The position numbers and the translations under genes are program-made. From assembly GCA_950097015.1 (NCBI GenBank), contig CATNEN010000029.1, positions 5,103,501 through 5,167,500 on the forward strand: 64,000 nucleotides of DNA. Reading direction: 5' to 3'. Position 1 is the first letter of the stretch. Each line of letters starts with the position of its first letter. This document shows positions 23,101 through 34,300 of the stretch, piece after piece. The stretch is from Macrostomum hystrix (taxonomy: Eukaryota > Platyhelminthes > Macrostomidae). The notes below the pieces were generated by a model. The model had not been told where the DNA came from, did not search any database, and saw only the letters and a program-made list of their open reading frames with translations.

Positions 23101-26100
23101 TGAGGTTGGTGTTTGCGGAGTGAGGTTGGTGTTTGTGGAGTGAGATTGGTGCTTGCGGAGTGAGGTTGGTGCTTGTGTAGTGAGGTTGGTCTTTGTGGAG
23201 TGAGATTGGTGCTTGCGGAGTGAGGTTGTGCTTGCGGAGTGAGGTTGGTTTTCGGCTGTTTGACGTTGTGCTTTTCGTGTTAAATGTTTCACACAGTACA
23301 GTGTATGATACAATCGCAATAATCCTTACTCTGTAGGTACAGCCTACGTCAGCCAGCCGACGGACTTTGGGGAGGCGTGTATCCGAACGGCACCTGGAAC
23401 GGCATGGTCAAAGAGATAATGGATGGGGTAAGTACAGATTCAGGACTTTGCGCAGCATTTCTAGTTTAGGAAGGTAAAATGCTTTGTCCATGATTAAAAG
23501 GCATATACGAGCTACTATCAAAGAACTGCTCTAAAATTACGAACTCTATATTGCTCACAATCGAAGTCAAAATCCAGCATCCAGCACTGACTGTCTCCGC
23601 AGAAAATCGAGTTCGCCATTGGTCCATTTACAATGACAGCAATTAGACAGAGGGTGATCGATTTCTCGGTCGCATACATGGAGGACGGAAATTCCATTTT
23701 GATCAAGAAGCCAGGCAAGCGATTTTCGATAGATATTTTTCAGAAAGTGTTCTAAGCAAAGTTTTAGACAAAGCTAAAAATATGTGCCTCTCTATAGGCC
23801 AGGAGAACCCAATGTTCCGGGTGCTGTCGCCGTTCTCGCTGCACAGCTGGCTGGCAATATTGGGCTCGGTGTTTGTTGCGGCGATCTGCATGTTCCTCTT
23901 CTCTTACCTGTCCCCCTTCTCCGCATGGAACATGGACCTGCCGGACAAGATCTCAGACGAGGTGTCAATCAAGGAAAACTTCTGGTCCGTTATTGGTTCA
24001 CTACTGCAGCAAGGTGGGGCCGATGCACTATTTGCCTTTCAGACTTTCACCTCATATACCGTCTAACCCACTCATAAATCATCCACCCCGCTCCCCGCTA
24101 ACCTAACCCCACTCCCCGCTAAGCCAACCCCACTCCCCGCTAACCCAACCCCACTCCCCGCTAACCCAACCCCACTCCCCGCTAACCCAACCCCACTCCC
24201 CGCTAACCCAACCCCACTCCCCGCTAACCCAACCCCACTCCCCGCTAACCCAACCCCACTCCCCGCTAACCCAACCCACTCCCCGCTAGCCCAACCCCAC
24301 TCCCCGCTAACCCAACCCCACTCCCCGCTAACCCAACCCCACTCCCCGCTAACCCAACCCCACTCCCCGCTAACCCAACCCCACTCCCCGCTAACCCAAC
24401 CCCACTCCCCGCTAACCCAACCCCACTCCCCGCTAACCCAACCCCACTCCCCGCTAACCCAACCCCACTCCCCGCTAACCCAACCCCACTCCCCGCTAAC
24501 CCAACCCCACTCCCAGCTAACCCAACCCACTCCCCGCTAACCCAACCCCACTCCCCGCTAACCCAACCCCACTCCCCGCTAGCCCAACTGTCTAACTCAA
24601 TTTTATCTCACCAACCCCACTTGGAACTTATCCACACGCTCCAAGCTTATCCGTTCCTCTCTAAACTTGCCAACCCCACTCCTAACTCATCCACCCCACT
24701 CCTCGCTAGCCCACTTCACTGCTTATCGCCGGCCCGCTATTCCATAAAAAACCAGGCCAGGACTTCTATCCAGTAGCAACTTCATCACGCTTCGTACTTG
24801 GCTTCTGGTGGATAGTCAGCGTTGTGATGATGGCCTACTACACTGCCGACATGATCGGCTACTTAACGCTGAACATCCCGGCTGCCACGGTGAAGAATCT
24901 GGACGAGCTGGCGAGCCAGACCGCCATACGGCCGGTGGTGAAGTCCGGCACCAATGTGCAGACTCTCTTTCAGGTTGAACCTTTGTTACACTTTGATTGT
25001 CTTCACTTCTTGGGGAATCGAACTACTTAGTAATGCGCCCGATTGTCAAGCAATGACCACTATGGTAGTAGAAAGGGCATTGCTTTTGCAATCTACTGGA
25101 AATTCGTTAAAGGCCAATTTTGCCTAAAAAATTATGTGTTCAACGAAACCGGTATTGGCCATAGTTTTTATGTACCGGGGTATTTTGAAGCTCATTTGGC
25201 CGTTTTTTATTTGGCGAATAGTTTTCCAGAGATCGAGAGTGCAAAGCACAGAGACAACCAATCACAAAGCACAGAGACAACCAATCACAAAGCACAGAGA
25301 CAACCAATCACAAAGCACAGAGACAACCAATCACAAAGCACAGAGACAACCAATCACAAAGCACAGAGACAACCAATCACAAAGCACAGAGACAACCAAT
25401 CACAAAGCACAGAGACAACCAATCACAAAGCACAGAGACAACCAATCACAAAGCACAGAGACAACCAATCACAAAGCACAGAGACAACCAATCACAAAGC
25501 ACAGAGACAACCAATCACAAAGCACAGAGACAACAAATCACAAAGCACAGAGACAACCAATCACAAAGCACAGAGACAACCAATCACAAAGCACAGAGAC
25601 AACAAATCACAAAGCACAGAGACAACCAATCACAAAGCACAGAGACAACCAATCACAAAGCACAGAGACGAAAGAGGGGCGCTTTCAAAACCCGAAATAT
25701 CAGAACGCCGCAATTTCACTGCAGAGATAGGAGTCTCCCATCCCTACCGCACGATTCGGAGTTGTGAAATTTCGATCTTATTATAAAAGAGAATGTCGTT
25801 CAACGATGTGAAACTTTGGGTTTGTGAACACTCGAGGCAGGGGCACCAAGTGTCAATGTGCGGAAGTCGCGACATCCATAAAATAGTTTTCTCAGAATTA
25901 TTGCAGATCATATCTCAGCCAATCATATTTTTCAAGTCAGTCATAAACCAAAGTCTCGCCTGTCTTAACTCCCCCCAGACCTCGGCACCGGGCAGCACCT
26001 ACTCCAAGATTTACTCGCTCATGGGCCAAATGCCATACATCACAGAGACCTACCAGGGTATTGATCTGGTAGTCAACGGAAGCACGCAGTACGCCTACAT

Positions 26101-26999
26101 CTCTGATAGGACCCAGCTGCGATACATTGCACTGACCAACTGCGACCTAATGCTGCTCAGCGACATCTTCAATGTGGCCACGTTCGGCTGGCCGCTGCCC
26201 AAGGGTGCAGTTTACAAGCCCGATATAGATAATGAGTGGGTTTGAAAGTTTGCTTCGTTTTTTAGGAAACCATTCTCCGTCATGGCAAACATCAGCTGCC
26301 CGAAAAATCAGTACAAAGATCAAGACCAATCGAAGCATCAGCAAACCCGCTTCAAACCAACCTCCCCTTTCTCAAACAACAACCTCACTCTGTTATCGAT
26401 CCCGCCTAAATAATCGCCACTCCGTCATCGACCCAGCCAAGACAACAACCCCACTCCGTCATCGACCCAGCCTAGACACCAGCCCCACTCCGTCATCGAC
26501 CCAGCCAAGACAACAACCCCACTCCGTCATCGACCAAGCCTAGACACCAACCCCACTCCGTCATCGACCAAGCCTATAGACACCAACCCCACTCCGTTAT
26601 CGACCCAGCCTAGACACCAACCCCACTCCGTCATCGACCCAGCCTAGACACTGAACACAAAGACAGTTATTGCCTTCTTTTCAACCTAATCGCAGAATCC
26701 GCAGCATGATTGACTCTGGCCTGATCTCCCGCTGGATTCGGAAATGGTGGCGCGCCGAAAGCATCTGCAGCCTGGACAGCTCTCTGTCCGACTCAACCCC
26801 AATCGGCATCCAGGAGTCCAGTGGCGGCTTCATCATCGCTGCCGGATTCTACGGCTGCGGCCTGCTTCTGCTGCTGCTCGAGTTTGTAGTTGATGCCATA
26901 AATCGGCGTTGCAAATCCAAGAAGCCGCTGGAAGAACCGCATCACCACCATCAGCACTACAGGGACAGGTCCTACCGATCTACTAAGGATTACTATTAA
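14122..26999 (+). CDS. Ionotropic glutamate receptor subunit, atypical (gene B, 12 exons, 820 aa)
   Basis: Paralogue of gene A, transcribed divergently from it. Exons: 14122-14203, 16978-17112, 17637-17894, 19279-19508, 21567-22016, 22924-23033, 23337-23427, 23603-23714, 23798-24013, 24756-24973, 25979-26235, 26696-26999. They total exactly 821 codons. Exons 6-10 have the same lengths as A exons 5-9 (110, 91, 112, 216, 218). B has one extra phase-1 intron in the amino-terminal domain. A signal peptide (MSKHLAAIVFMLAAVCAG) is followed by EELRIGFLVP. S1 has P460, T462 and R467 in PFTMTAIRQRVIDFSVAYM. The pore loop ends in Q560-Q561-G. The M3 gate is AYYTADMIGYLTL (588-600). The S2 acidic residue is D677 (SDRTQL). 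M4 lies at about 758-778 and the tail is His/Tyr-rich. Intron 8 starts with GC instead of GT. Start: ATG 14122 lies 92 nt downstream of TATAAAAA; ATG 14134 in the same frame is an alternative. Ligand and subfamily cannot be fixed from sequence. Confidence 0.93.
14325..14482. repeat. 20-bp tandem array in gene B intron 1
   Basis: About eight copies of CCGCCCCTTCACTAACCAAT. The same family, with one extra base, forms the larger array at 18656-19262 in intron 3. Confidence 0.9.
14495..14885 (+). repeat. Dispersed repeat family 1, copy 2
   Basis: Same element as 9146-9490. It shares CAACAATGATAGCC, TTGTGAGCAGAAAA, ATCGTTGAATGTCTCGACGA and a TTCTGTGAATCTGGAAGTTG-like block. It lies in gene B intron 1. 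Confidence 0.7.
14920..15130 (+). repeat. Dispersed repeat family 2, copy 1
   Basis: Contains GAGAAGGCTTGGGGACTTCC and GTGCAATGTACTCCCA. The reverse complement of 19700-19850 has a closely matching block, so this is an interspersed element with copies in opposite orientations in introns 1 and 4 of gene B. Confidence 0.55.
15131..16489. other. Gene B intron 1, non-repetitive part
   Basis: AT-rich intronic DNA. No exon consistent with the receptor reading frame or other gene was recognised. The open frame near 16147-16356 has no known signature. Confidence 0.5.
16490..16812. repeat. 20-bp tandem array in gene B intron 1
   Basis: Sixteen copies of GAGTATCAGGCAGTCAGTGT with T/A/G variants at the last positions and no indel visible. 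Confidence 0.92.
17500..17580. repeat. Short degenerate repeat in gene B intron 2
   Basis: Three imperfect copies of a roughly 30-bp unit containing GACGTGTCTGTCAGTCT. It lies just upstream of exon 3. Confidence 0.6.
17920..18250 (+). repeat. Dispersed repeat family 1, copy 3
   Basis: Same element as 9146-9490 and 14495-14885. It shares CGATGAACTAA, TTGGTTCAAAAGT, TTGAATACCTCGACGATG and TGATTCTGGAAGTTATTTCA. It lies in gene B intron 3. Confidence 0.7.
18656..19262. repeat. 21-bp tandem array in gene B intron 3
   Basis: About 29 copies of a 21-bp unit (TCCGCCTCCTTCACTAACCA plus one base). The first copies are the 20-bp form found in intron 1. The array stops about 16 nt before the exon 4 acceptor. 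Confidence 0.93.
19700..19850 (-). repeat. Dispersed repeat family 2, copy 2
   Basis: On the minus strand it contains GAGAAGGCTTGGGGGCTTGT and GTGCAATTTACGCCA, matching the block at 14950-14990. This GC-rich patch is in AT-rich gene B intron 4. Confidence 0.55.
20486..21462. repeat. 30-bp tandem array in gene B intron 4
   Basis: About 33 copies of a 30-bp unit starting GAGAATCGTAGCCTTAGAAG. The last part alternates between GCAGACACAAT and GTACACACAAT, giving a 60-bp higher-order unit in the second half. Period 30 keeps three frames open for over 1 kb; these are not genes. Confidence 0.93.
22056..22200. repeat. 17-bp tandem array in gene B intron 5
   Basis: About eight copies of GGAGTGAGGTGGGTGAA. 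The GAGTGAGGTGG core is the same as in gene A introns 5 and 7. Confidence 0.85.
22201..22923. other. Gene B intron 5, remaining part
   Basis: Decaying GGAGG/GGTGG-rich sequence and AT-rich DNA. An inverted repeat at about 22556-22602 (GACACCTGAGCATTAT ... ATAATGCTCAGGTGTC) could form a hairpin with a short AT loop. No exon was recognised. Confidence 0.5.
23045..23255. repeat. 20-bp tandem array in gene B intron 6
   Basis: About ten copies of GAGTGAGGTTGGTGTTTGCG and variants in a 303-nt intron. It is another member of the GAGTGAGGTKGG core set. Confidence 0.85.
23715..23797 (+). other. GC-AG intron (gene B intron 8)
   Basis: The exon ends CCAG and the intron begins GCAAGC. The acceptor is TCTATAG at 23797. 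The exon lengths on both sides (112 and 216) equal those of gene A, where the same intron begins GTGAGG. The GC donor is therefore supported by alignment, not only by reading frame. Confidence 0.9.
24090..24592. repeat. 21-bp tandem array in gene B intron 9
   Basis: About 24 copies of CCAACCCCACTCCCCGCTAA plus C. Two copies lack one C. On the minus strand it reads GGAGTGGGGTTGG, a variant of the GAGTGAGGTGG core. Confidence 0.93.
25238..25672. repeat. 23-bp tandem array in gene B intron 10
   Basis: Nineteen copies of a 23-bp unit (AAAGCACAGAGACAACCAAT plus three bases), nearly identical. Three copies have ACAAAT for ACCAAT. Confidence 0.95.
26370..26655. repeat. About 35-bp tandem array in gene B intron 11
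   Basis: About eight copies of a unit containing CCCCACTCCGTCATCGACCC and AGCCTAGACACCAA. It again carries the CCCCACTC core (GAGTGGGG on the other strand). Confidence 0.85.
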
Positions 27000-27212
27000 A
27001 CTGAATTCATCGAGGAGGATTGAAATAACAATATAGCGATCTATATGGTACAGAACTGTACTAGTGTATTAATGGCATACATCACAATATATCTATTTCA
27101 TTCACACTCGCGAAAGCATTCTTGCCCATAAATTCAGTCATAAATGAAGGACAGGACAGGATTGCTAACCTGGATACTGAGACCTCGAACCCCTAGCTGA
27201 CGTATATTATTA

Positions 27213-27440
27213 AAGTGGACTGAACCAGAGGTGGACTGAACCAGAGGTGGACTGAACCAGTGGTGGACTGAACCAGTGGTGGACTGAACCAGTGGTGGAC
27301 TGAACCAGTGGTGGACTGAACCAGAGGTGGACTGAACCAGAGGTGGACTGAACCAGAGGTGGACTGAACCAGAGGTGGACTGAACCAGAGGTGGACTGAA
27401 CCAGAGGTGGACTGAACCAGAGGTGGACTGAACCAGTGGT
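27213..27440. repeat. 16-bp tandem array downstream of gene B
   Basis: Fourteen copies of GGTGGACTGAACCAGA/T in strict register. Confidence 0.93.
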
Positions 27441-27651
27441 AGTCCAAAGCTGGACAAGCTAAAGTTGAAGTCAAACTAATGCGGGACGTTGGCAGGTTCG
27501 CAATCCGTTATTCTCCTTCATCCATGAACAGTCAAGCTCACGCCTTGCAATGGTGACATTGCTGTAGTAGTTCCTTTACATTCGATATTTCGCACCCCGG
27601 TAAGCACCGTTGTGCACTTATTTAATCCCAGCAACTTTTTAACAGTTGGAG

Positions 27652-28095
27652 GACCACGCTATTTTTCCCACTTGGGAAGACCATGGGGATATTTCAACTA
27701 CCCACTGCCTAATTCACGATAGCTCCCAAACCGAATGACCGATTTTAATGAAATTCCCCCATCTGAATCTAACTTTCCGCCTTATAACGATAAACTTTTC
27801 AAAGTTTCAAAGCCGACATTGCTCAGTATAAAGTTCTATTGCGAATCCATATTGGTTCAAAGCTAACTGAAAAAAGCAACAGTTTTATCAATCCAAAATA
27901 GTTAACAATGATAGCCGACATGGCTACATTATGAATTTTGTGAGCAGAAAAAATATGTCTATGTGTGGTTCATGCCACCAGACACTGCGAAGAGAATCGT
28001 TGAATATCTAGACGATGCTAAGGTTTTGTGATTCTGGAAGTTGTTTAATCTTATAGAGCGGAAAATTTTAACCCGCGTTCAGTATTTTCATGGCT
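27652..28095 (+). repeat. Dispersed repeat family 1, copy 4 (longest)
   Basis: The most complete copy. It joins the CCCAAACCGAATGACCGATT part seen at 9146 with the CGATAAACTTTTCAAAG part seen at 14495 and the GTGAGCAGAAAA and TTCTGGAAGTTGTTTAAT blocks common to all. It serves as the best available model of the element. Confidence 0.7.
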
Positions 28096-28099
28096 ATTG

Positions 28100-28669
28100 G
28101 TTGAAAATTGCAGGTTTTTTAACGTTTACTCGTATCTCCAAACACGCCCGTGGTGTTTCTACTGCCGAAGAAGCACGGAACAGGTTTTCGCTTCTTGACG
28201 ATCGCCTTCAGAAGACGAAAATCTGGTTTTTCTAAACCTCGACGAAAAGCACGATTACACAAAGCATCAAAGTTATTCTAATTTTTTTGTGTTTTTATCA
28301 AAAGCTCGCCTTGGCCCAGATTTAATTTGCCAATCTTCTTAAATTGTGCGCTGCCCAAAGTGTTAACGCATTCTAAAGTGAGAACTAAAAATAAAGCAGA
28401 AAACATTTCAAAAGAACTGATTTAAATGTTACTAGTAAATATGCATAGCATTACATTGATAGCTACTAAAGTGCCTTCTAGCATTGAAATCATCATATTG
28501 AGACTAAAAGCGATAATCGTTGCGTGTACTTTATTATTCATTCCACCATTCCTTCATCGCCCGAGACAAGCCGTCTTGTCTCTAAGTATTGCTCGCAGAT
28601 GTCCATATGACAAGTTTACTTTTTTAAGTTTTTTTATAGAAAGAGACAAAAATACATTTCTTCTATTTG
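28100..28669. other. Spacer between gene B and RPL32
   Basis: AT-rich DNA with no supported gene. Confidence 0.5.
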
Positions 28670-28732
28670 TACAAAGGTTGTGTACAGCTGTTCAGTCCGT
28701 GGACTGACAAGGCCGCCGAACCCACCCTAATT
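28670..28732 (-). mobile_element. SINE 3' fragment, inverted
   Basis: On the minus strand this short stretch carries CAGTCCACGGACTGAACAGC, the signature of the SINE 3' part at 9949-9966. The rest is too diverged to align by eye. Confidence 0.5.
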
Positions 28733-28805
28733 TCTACCTTAGCTCTACCTCTCTACAATGGCTCACCGCTCAATGTGCCTTCAACAAAAGAAGTAAAGAA
28801 TAAAT

Positions 28806-28811
28806 TTTATT
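28806..28811 (-). terminator. Possible poly(A) signal of RPL32 copy 1
   Basis: AATAAA on the minus strand, about 140 nt downstream of the stop codon of copy 1. Confidence 0.35.
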
Positions 28812-28950
28812 TCATATAAGTTTTCTGAATCCAATTACAGTTCAAAGAAGGCTCGATCGAGTGTATTTCGAAGAACAAGATCGCCTGCACAACACAGCAA
28901 GCCGAAGCTATCAATTCCAAATAAATCAACTAATTAGAGAGCTGATTGCG

Positions 28951-29376
28951 TCACTCCTGCTGCTCGTCAGTGCGCAGCTTGGAGCTGCCGTTCACCAGGC
29001 GGATGCCCAGCTGGGCGGCTCGCTCAACCATGCCTTTGCGCTTCTTCGAGCTGACGGTGTGCGCAATCACGCCAGCGTAGCGCCTGTTCTCCATCAGCAG
29101 CATCTCCAGCTCCCTGGCGTTGTGCACCAGCACGTGACGGAAGCCGTCGCGGTGAATGTGCTTCGTCCGCTTGTCCGAACCGAAGCCGATCTGCGGCATC
29201 ACCGACTGGCCCTTGAACTTGCGCCGCATCCGGTTGTCGATGCCCTTCGGCCTGCGCCAGCTGGGCTTCACGCGGTTGTAGCGGTCGCTATGGTGACGCT
29301 GGATGTGCTTGTTGCGCTTCTTAATGCACACCTGCCGGCTCAGCGGCTTCACAGCCTGCACTCGCTTGGCTGCCAT
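28951..29376 (-). CDS. RPL32: 60S ribosomal protein L32 (eL32), copy 1
   Basis: Structural protein of the large cytosolic ribosomal subunit. The 141-aa product is close to the family length (about 135) and has the family landmarks [55 protein letters not shown] and [20 protein letters not shown]. The coding region has no intron. A splice acceptor (TTCCAG) lies 4 nt before the ATG, so a non-coding 5' exon or a trans-spliced leader is likely. A poly(A) signal is possible at 28806-28811. It differs from the copy at 30879-31304 by one synonymous base noticed (29179 versus 31107). Identity stops about 10 nt before the ATG and 4 nt after the stop codon. Confidence 0.97.
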   Translation of the reverse strand: MAAKRVQAVKPLSRQVCIKKRNKHIQRHHSDRYNRVKPSWRRPKGIDNRMRRKFKGQSVMPQIGFGSDKRTKHIHRDGFRHVLVHNARELEMLLMENRRYAGVIAHTVSSKKRKGMVERAAQLGIRLVNGSSKLRTDEQQE

Positions 29377-29469
29377 GGCGCTGGAACAGGTGAATTTAGT
29401 ATGTTACGGATTTTTTTGTCCACACACCAAAGCATCTTCAAGGCTAATAGATACTGCAGTACTAATTTG

Positions 29470-29785
29470 GGAAACTGCTGACTGGTGAGCTGAAGGACAG
29501 TTGACTGGTGAGCTGAAGGACAGTTGACTGGTGAGCTGAAGGACAGTTGACTGGTGAGCTGAAGGACAGTTGACTGGTGCAAGCTGAAGGATATTTGAGC
29601 TGTTGAGCTGAAGGACAACTGACTGGTGAGCTGAAGGACAGTTGACTGGTGAGCTGAAGGACAGTTGACTGGTGAGCTGAAGGACAGTTGACTGGTGAGC
29701 TGAAGGACAGTTGACTGGTGCAAGCTGAAGGATATTTGAGCTGTTGAGCTGAAGGACAACTGACTTGTGAGCTGAAGGACATCAC
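29470..29785. repeat. 23-bp tandem array upstream of RPL32 copy 1
   Basis: About 13 copies of a 23-bp unit (GTGAGCTGAAGGACAGTTGA plus three bases). A variant block with CAAGCTGAAGGATATTTGAG occurs twice at the same place of a roughly 137-nt higher-order repeat. It lies in the presumed 5' intron of copy 1 and is absent from copy 2. Confidence 0.9.
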
Positions 29786-30868
29786 ATCTAAATTACCTGA
29801 AACCTTCTTGGAAAGCTTGGAAAGCTTCTCATGAAATCAGATGATCAAAATAATCCCAAGAAAACCCGGCTAATCCCAAAATCTTAAATCAGCGAGCCCG
29901 AAAAAACACTGTAGCCCATTAACTTTTTATTAATCACTTATCTATAACCCAAGAAACTATATTGAAGAAAAGTGGTCGAAAACTCTAGTCTTACTAGCAT
30001 GATATCTGATCATGTTGACTCCAGAGACAGTGCATGCTAACTGACCGAGTCAGTGGAATTAGAAAGTTCTGCGATTAAAGGGCTTCAGAAAGCCTGTTTT
30101 TAAAATGCTTCTGTAGCTGACTCTCACTCACGTGCTGGCTGGTGTGCCAGCGAGTGACTGAAATCTAAAACTAAAAAAGGTCAATTAGAACAGAATATGT
30201 TTTAGATTTAACAGCTACATGAGTATGAGGCCTGATTTTGCTAAACATACGTTATGTTTTCGAAAGATTTCATATTCCAATACTCCACAATACATAGGAG
30301 AAAGCTGTTTGGCGCGGTAACCCAGCAGTACAAACAAGCGCGTCTGGCATATTTTTCAGATTTCTTTTAGATAAAAACTCAAAATTTTCATCCAGTAGTG
30401 AAATCTGTTTTAGATGTACCGGACAGGGGTTTACGTTTCCAGACTAAAAATATATAACTTTTTTCTCCATCAGATTTTAATCCGCATTTTCCTCCGGTAC
30501 ACAATACCGGTCCAAAACCAGATACATTATTCCGGTTTCGGGTTACCTGGAAAAGCCTGGGCTTACCACCGGAGATAAAGACAAGCGGGAACTTCTTGCT
30601 ATCTCTGAAAGTAAGCAGATGGCCCATAAAAATCTGCACGTGACCATATCATTGTGTACACAGAAGCCTAGTTCCAAATTATTGTCAACATTCAGGCAAA
30701 ATAACAAGTGAAAAGACAGAGCCGAGTGATCCAAGGTGCCAAGTATAGGCACAGCTAGCCAATGGTGTAATTCCGGCTAACAATAACAGCAAGCAATTTA
30801 AACACGCACAAAAACAATGCTCTGAAAGTCAGTCAATCTCTGAGAGACAGGTTTGGCAAATCAGGGTT
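29786..30868. other. Spacer between the RPL32 copies
   Basis: Non-repetitive, AT-rich. It holds the 3' flank of copy 2 and the presumed promoter of copy 1. No other gene was recognised. Confidence 0.5.
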
Positions 30869-30878
30869 CCTAACTGCG

Positions 30879-31304
30879 TCACTCCTGCTGCTCGTCAGTG
30901 CGCAGCTTGGAGCTGCCGTTCACCAGGCGGATGCCCAGCTGGGCGGCTCGCTCAACCATGCCTTTGCGCTTCTTCGAGCTGACGGTGTGCGCAATCACGC
31001 CAGCGTAGCGCCTGTTCTCCATCAGCAGCATCTCCAGCTCCCTGGCGTTGTGCACCAGCACGTGACGGAAGCCGTCGCGGTGAATGTGCTTCGTCCGCTT
31101 GTCCGAGCCGAAGCCGATCTGCGGCATCACCGACTGGCCCTTGAACTTGCGCCGCATCCGGTTGTCGATGCCCTTCGGCCTGCGCCAGCTGGGCTTCACG
31201 CGGTTGTAGCGGTCGCTATGGTGACGCTGGATGTGCTTGTTGCGCTTCTTAATGCACACCTGCCGGCTCAGCGGCTTCACAGCCTGCACTCGCTTGGCTG
31301 CCAT
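30879..31304 (-). CDS. RPL32: 60S ribosomal protein L32 (eL32), copy 2
   Basis: Encodes the same 141-aa protein as copy 1, which lies 1,928 nt away on the same strand. The same TTCCAG acceptor lies 4 nt upstream of the ATG. Flanks outside the exon are unrelated to those of copy 1, and no good poly(A) signal is visible just downstream. Either both copies are functional and kept alike by gene conversion, or one is a very recent copy. Sequence alone does not say which is expressed. Confidence 0.95.
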   Translation of the reverse strand: MAAKRVQAVKPLSRQVCIKKRNKHIQRHHSDRYNRVKPSWRRPKGIDNRMRRKFKGQSVMPQIGFGSDKRTKHIHRDGFRHVLVHNARELEMLLMENRRYAGVIAHTVSSKKRKGMVERAAQLGIRLVNGSSKLRTDEQQE

Positions 31305-31319
31305 GGCGCTGGAATCGAT

Positions 31320-34300
31320 GTGTTTAGTTTAGCTTTATAAATAGTATTCTACGGCTAACACTGTAGTACTTATGGTGGCAAGATTAGGGCGAGAAGCAAA
31401 TCTATAGACAAGTAAAGTATTGCTTTACAGCATACAGCGAGGGGATAAAAGTGGAATAATACTATGAGGAGTCGTCTAACAATCAACCTTAATTAATTAA
31501 CATCTAAAAAACAATAAAAGGTTTTTACGGCAGTAAAATGCCACAACTAGAGACTTAGCTGCAGGGGGCATCCTTCGGATGCAGCGGGGAAGCATTGCCG
31601 CCCATTCCGCTACACAACAAGATAACTTTTTCTTTGACATTTATAGTTTTATATGAATTCTAATTTAAATATCCACTCAAACAGTGGAAGTTTGTAAATA
31701 AAAAAATGTCAAGTAACATAGACGCCATGTTACTCAACCTTAACTGTTCTCAAAGCTATTCCCATTAACTACCATTCCAATAGTACAAAACTTAAAAGCC
31801 CAAGATGCTTAGAATCCATCTTAGTGTCTCTTTCATCTGCTACTGAAATTCCACTAGCATACTTTTAAATAATTGCAAGCAGAAATCCTGTAACATAGAG
31901 TAGTGCAACAGGTATTGAGTATAGGCAAATGTAACCGAATAACAGATAAAAGAATTTCATAACACAATAACAGAATTTCCTTGCTACTTTAGAGTACAAG
32001 CTTTCTTAGTTCTTAACAACTCATAATCATTACCTCATATATCGATATTAATAAATTCTAATAGAGGTAGATTTAAATAATGAAGTGTAAATACTTTAAA
32101 AAAGGCAGTGACCCCATTTAGTAAGACTATCCATATCAAGGATATAAATAATCTGATAGATTTAGCAATAGATAAAGCAAAGGCTCTATTGGAGTTGCAA
32201 CAATAACTATATACAGAATCATTCTGCCATGCCTAATATTGACAAGAAAAAAATAAATCCTGGATCCTGAATAAAGTCTTCCATTTAATTATTTCAAAGG
32301 TGAATGATCCAAACTAGTAAACTAGTAACTTGTAAACCGGAAACTAGTAAACAAATAAACTAGTAACTAGTAAACTATTAACTAAACTAGTAATTGTTTT
32401 AAAGCCAACTCATTGGAAACTTACTTTCCTAACTAAGGAAGGCATGGTTAAAATGATTTTGTTATAGACAAAAAATAATTAATTTTTCTATTAGATACAA
32501 TTAATTCTAATGAGTTCTAATGAGCAAAAACTAAAAACTGAATTGGGGTGGCCCACTCTCTTCACCTAGTATTCTAATAGTCTTGACTGCAACATTGGGC
32601 TTCTCTACACTAGTGGTGATGGAGTACATTGCAGATGACATGAATCACTTTCATAGTTCACAAGTTTCTGTTCTTTTAGCTAACTTTATTAGGTCAGTAA
32701 GGGTAAGATAGTAACTAATCCTAAATCCAAGGCTTAATACAGCCTAAAATAGTATACTAGCACCACCCAAGTATTCCGTTCCCTTCTCATAGGACTATAG
32801 GAATACGCAATAGATCTAGCTAGTTATAGGTAAGTTAGGCTAGCCTTTGGCAGGCTAGGCCCTATGGTTAGGCTAAGGCAAAGAAGCAGACTAACTTCTG
32901 TTGGCATATTGGGATACAAACTATTAGCACAAAGTGTCAATTGAATATCTGAATATAGTTGCCAAGTTAACAACAACTACATTTATTTTCCTATCATTTA
33001 GTAAGGGTAAAAAAGTAAATTTTTAAGGAATTTAATTAACCTTCTTAAATATTAATCGTTTTTAAAGCTTAAGACCTCTAAATATCTAAACATTCTTTGT
33101 AAAGAAATAGCTAGCAATTTTTTGCTATAACTATCTATTGCTAGCTATATGACTAGGAGTTATACCAAAGACATAAAGTACAAATATGAATACTAGAGTG
33201 TATCTACCATGGTATATCGAGATAACAATAAAACTGAAATATAGCAAACTTAAAATTTTTTTGCTTTAGCAAGATTTATAGTGTGTAGGCCTTAATTCTC
33301 AAGAATAAAATTTTTAGGGGCCTACTGAAGTTAAGGCTTGGATCAGGGGTTGACAAACTCTAGCCAACAAGGGCATCTTTTTCTGTTCTGGCCAGCATTT
33401 TTTGCAATCCCTAAATGTGAGGCCTAATGTGGCCTACAAACTGATTTCACAAACTCTCCTATTATCTAGGCTGGGAAAAGAAAGCTTTTCTTTTCTAGTC
33501 TCCAAGCCAACATGCAGAAGTCAGAAGACAGAAAACATTGTAAGTCATTTTTTAGAATGGTTTAGAATAGAAGGGATGGCTTAAGCTTTGGGTGGAAAAT
33601 GTTTTTCTATTTTAAGTGCTAGGCCTAGCTAAGGTCTTAATGTGAAAAGAAAAATATATTTTTGGCACTGTGCTCTAGCTCTATTCAGCCCACACTGATC
33701 AACCTTTTGCCAACTCCTGGCTTGGATTAGGCCTATAATAAAAATGAGTTGAATCATATAATTCATATCAATGTCGATGACAAATCATAGGCCTACAATT
33801 AAAAAAACTTGACTGTCTGTCACAAGCTAACATTTTTTATTTTAGGTCAGTGTCAGTGAACTACTGAAACTGAATTCCTAGCCATGTGTAGGCCTAAGTA
33901 TTTTTAACTTATGATTTTTAATTTTTAACATGTGATTTTTAACAAGTTTCTAGTCTGCTATTAGCTATTAGCTTAGGCCCCCTATCTTTAAAACTTAAAA
34001 GGGACTTCATACAAACTTGTTTGGAAATACAAACAAGTGAAACAAAGACATCTGTTATATCTTTAATAGTAAAAAAAGAGCACATTGATAAAATACACAT
34101 GTAATTCACAATTTTATATTGATTGTGCTTATGCTTTCATGTATGTGTCACATTAGTCTACAGCACATCTAAACAAGATTTGACATATTTTAAAGGCTTG
34201 TTCTCACAGCTCATTCTCTCAAATCTAAGGGTAGGCCTACTAGTAATTTTGTCAAATAGGTTGATGAAGTGACCAAGATGTATTTGTCGTAATCCCAACC

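Noticed and set aside
28861..29481. Plus-strand 206-codon frame over RPL32 copy 1
   Set aside because: Antisense shadow of RPL32. The same shadow occurs over copy 2.
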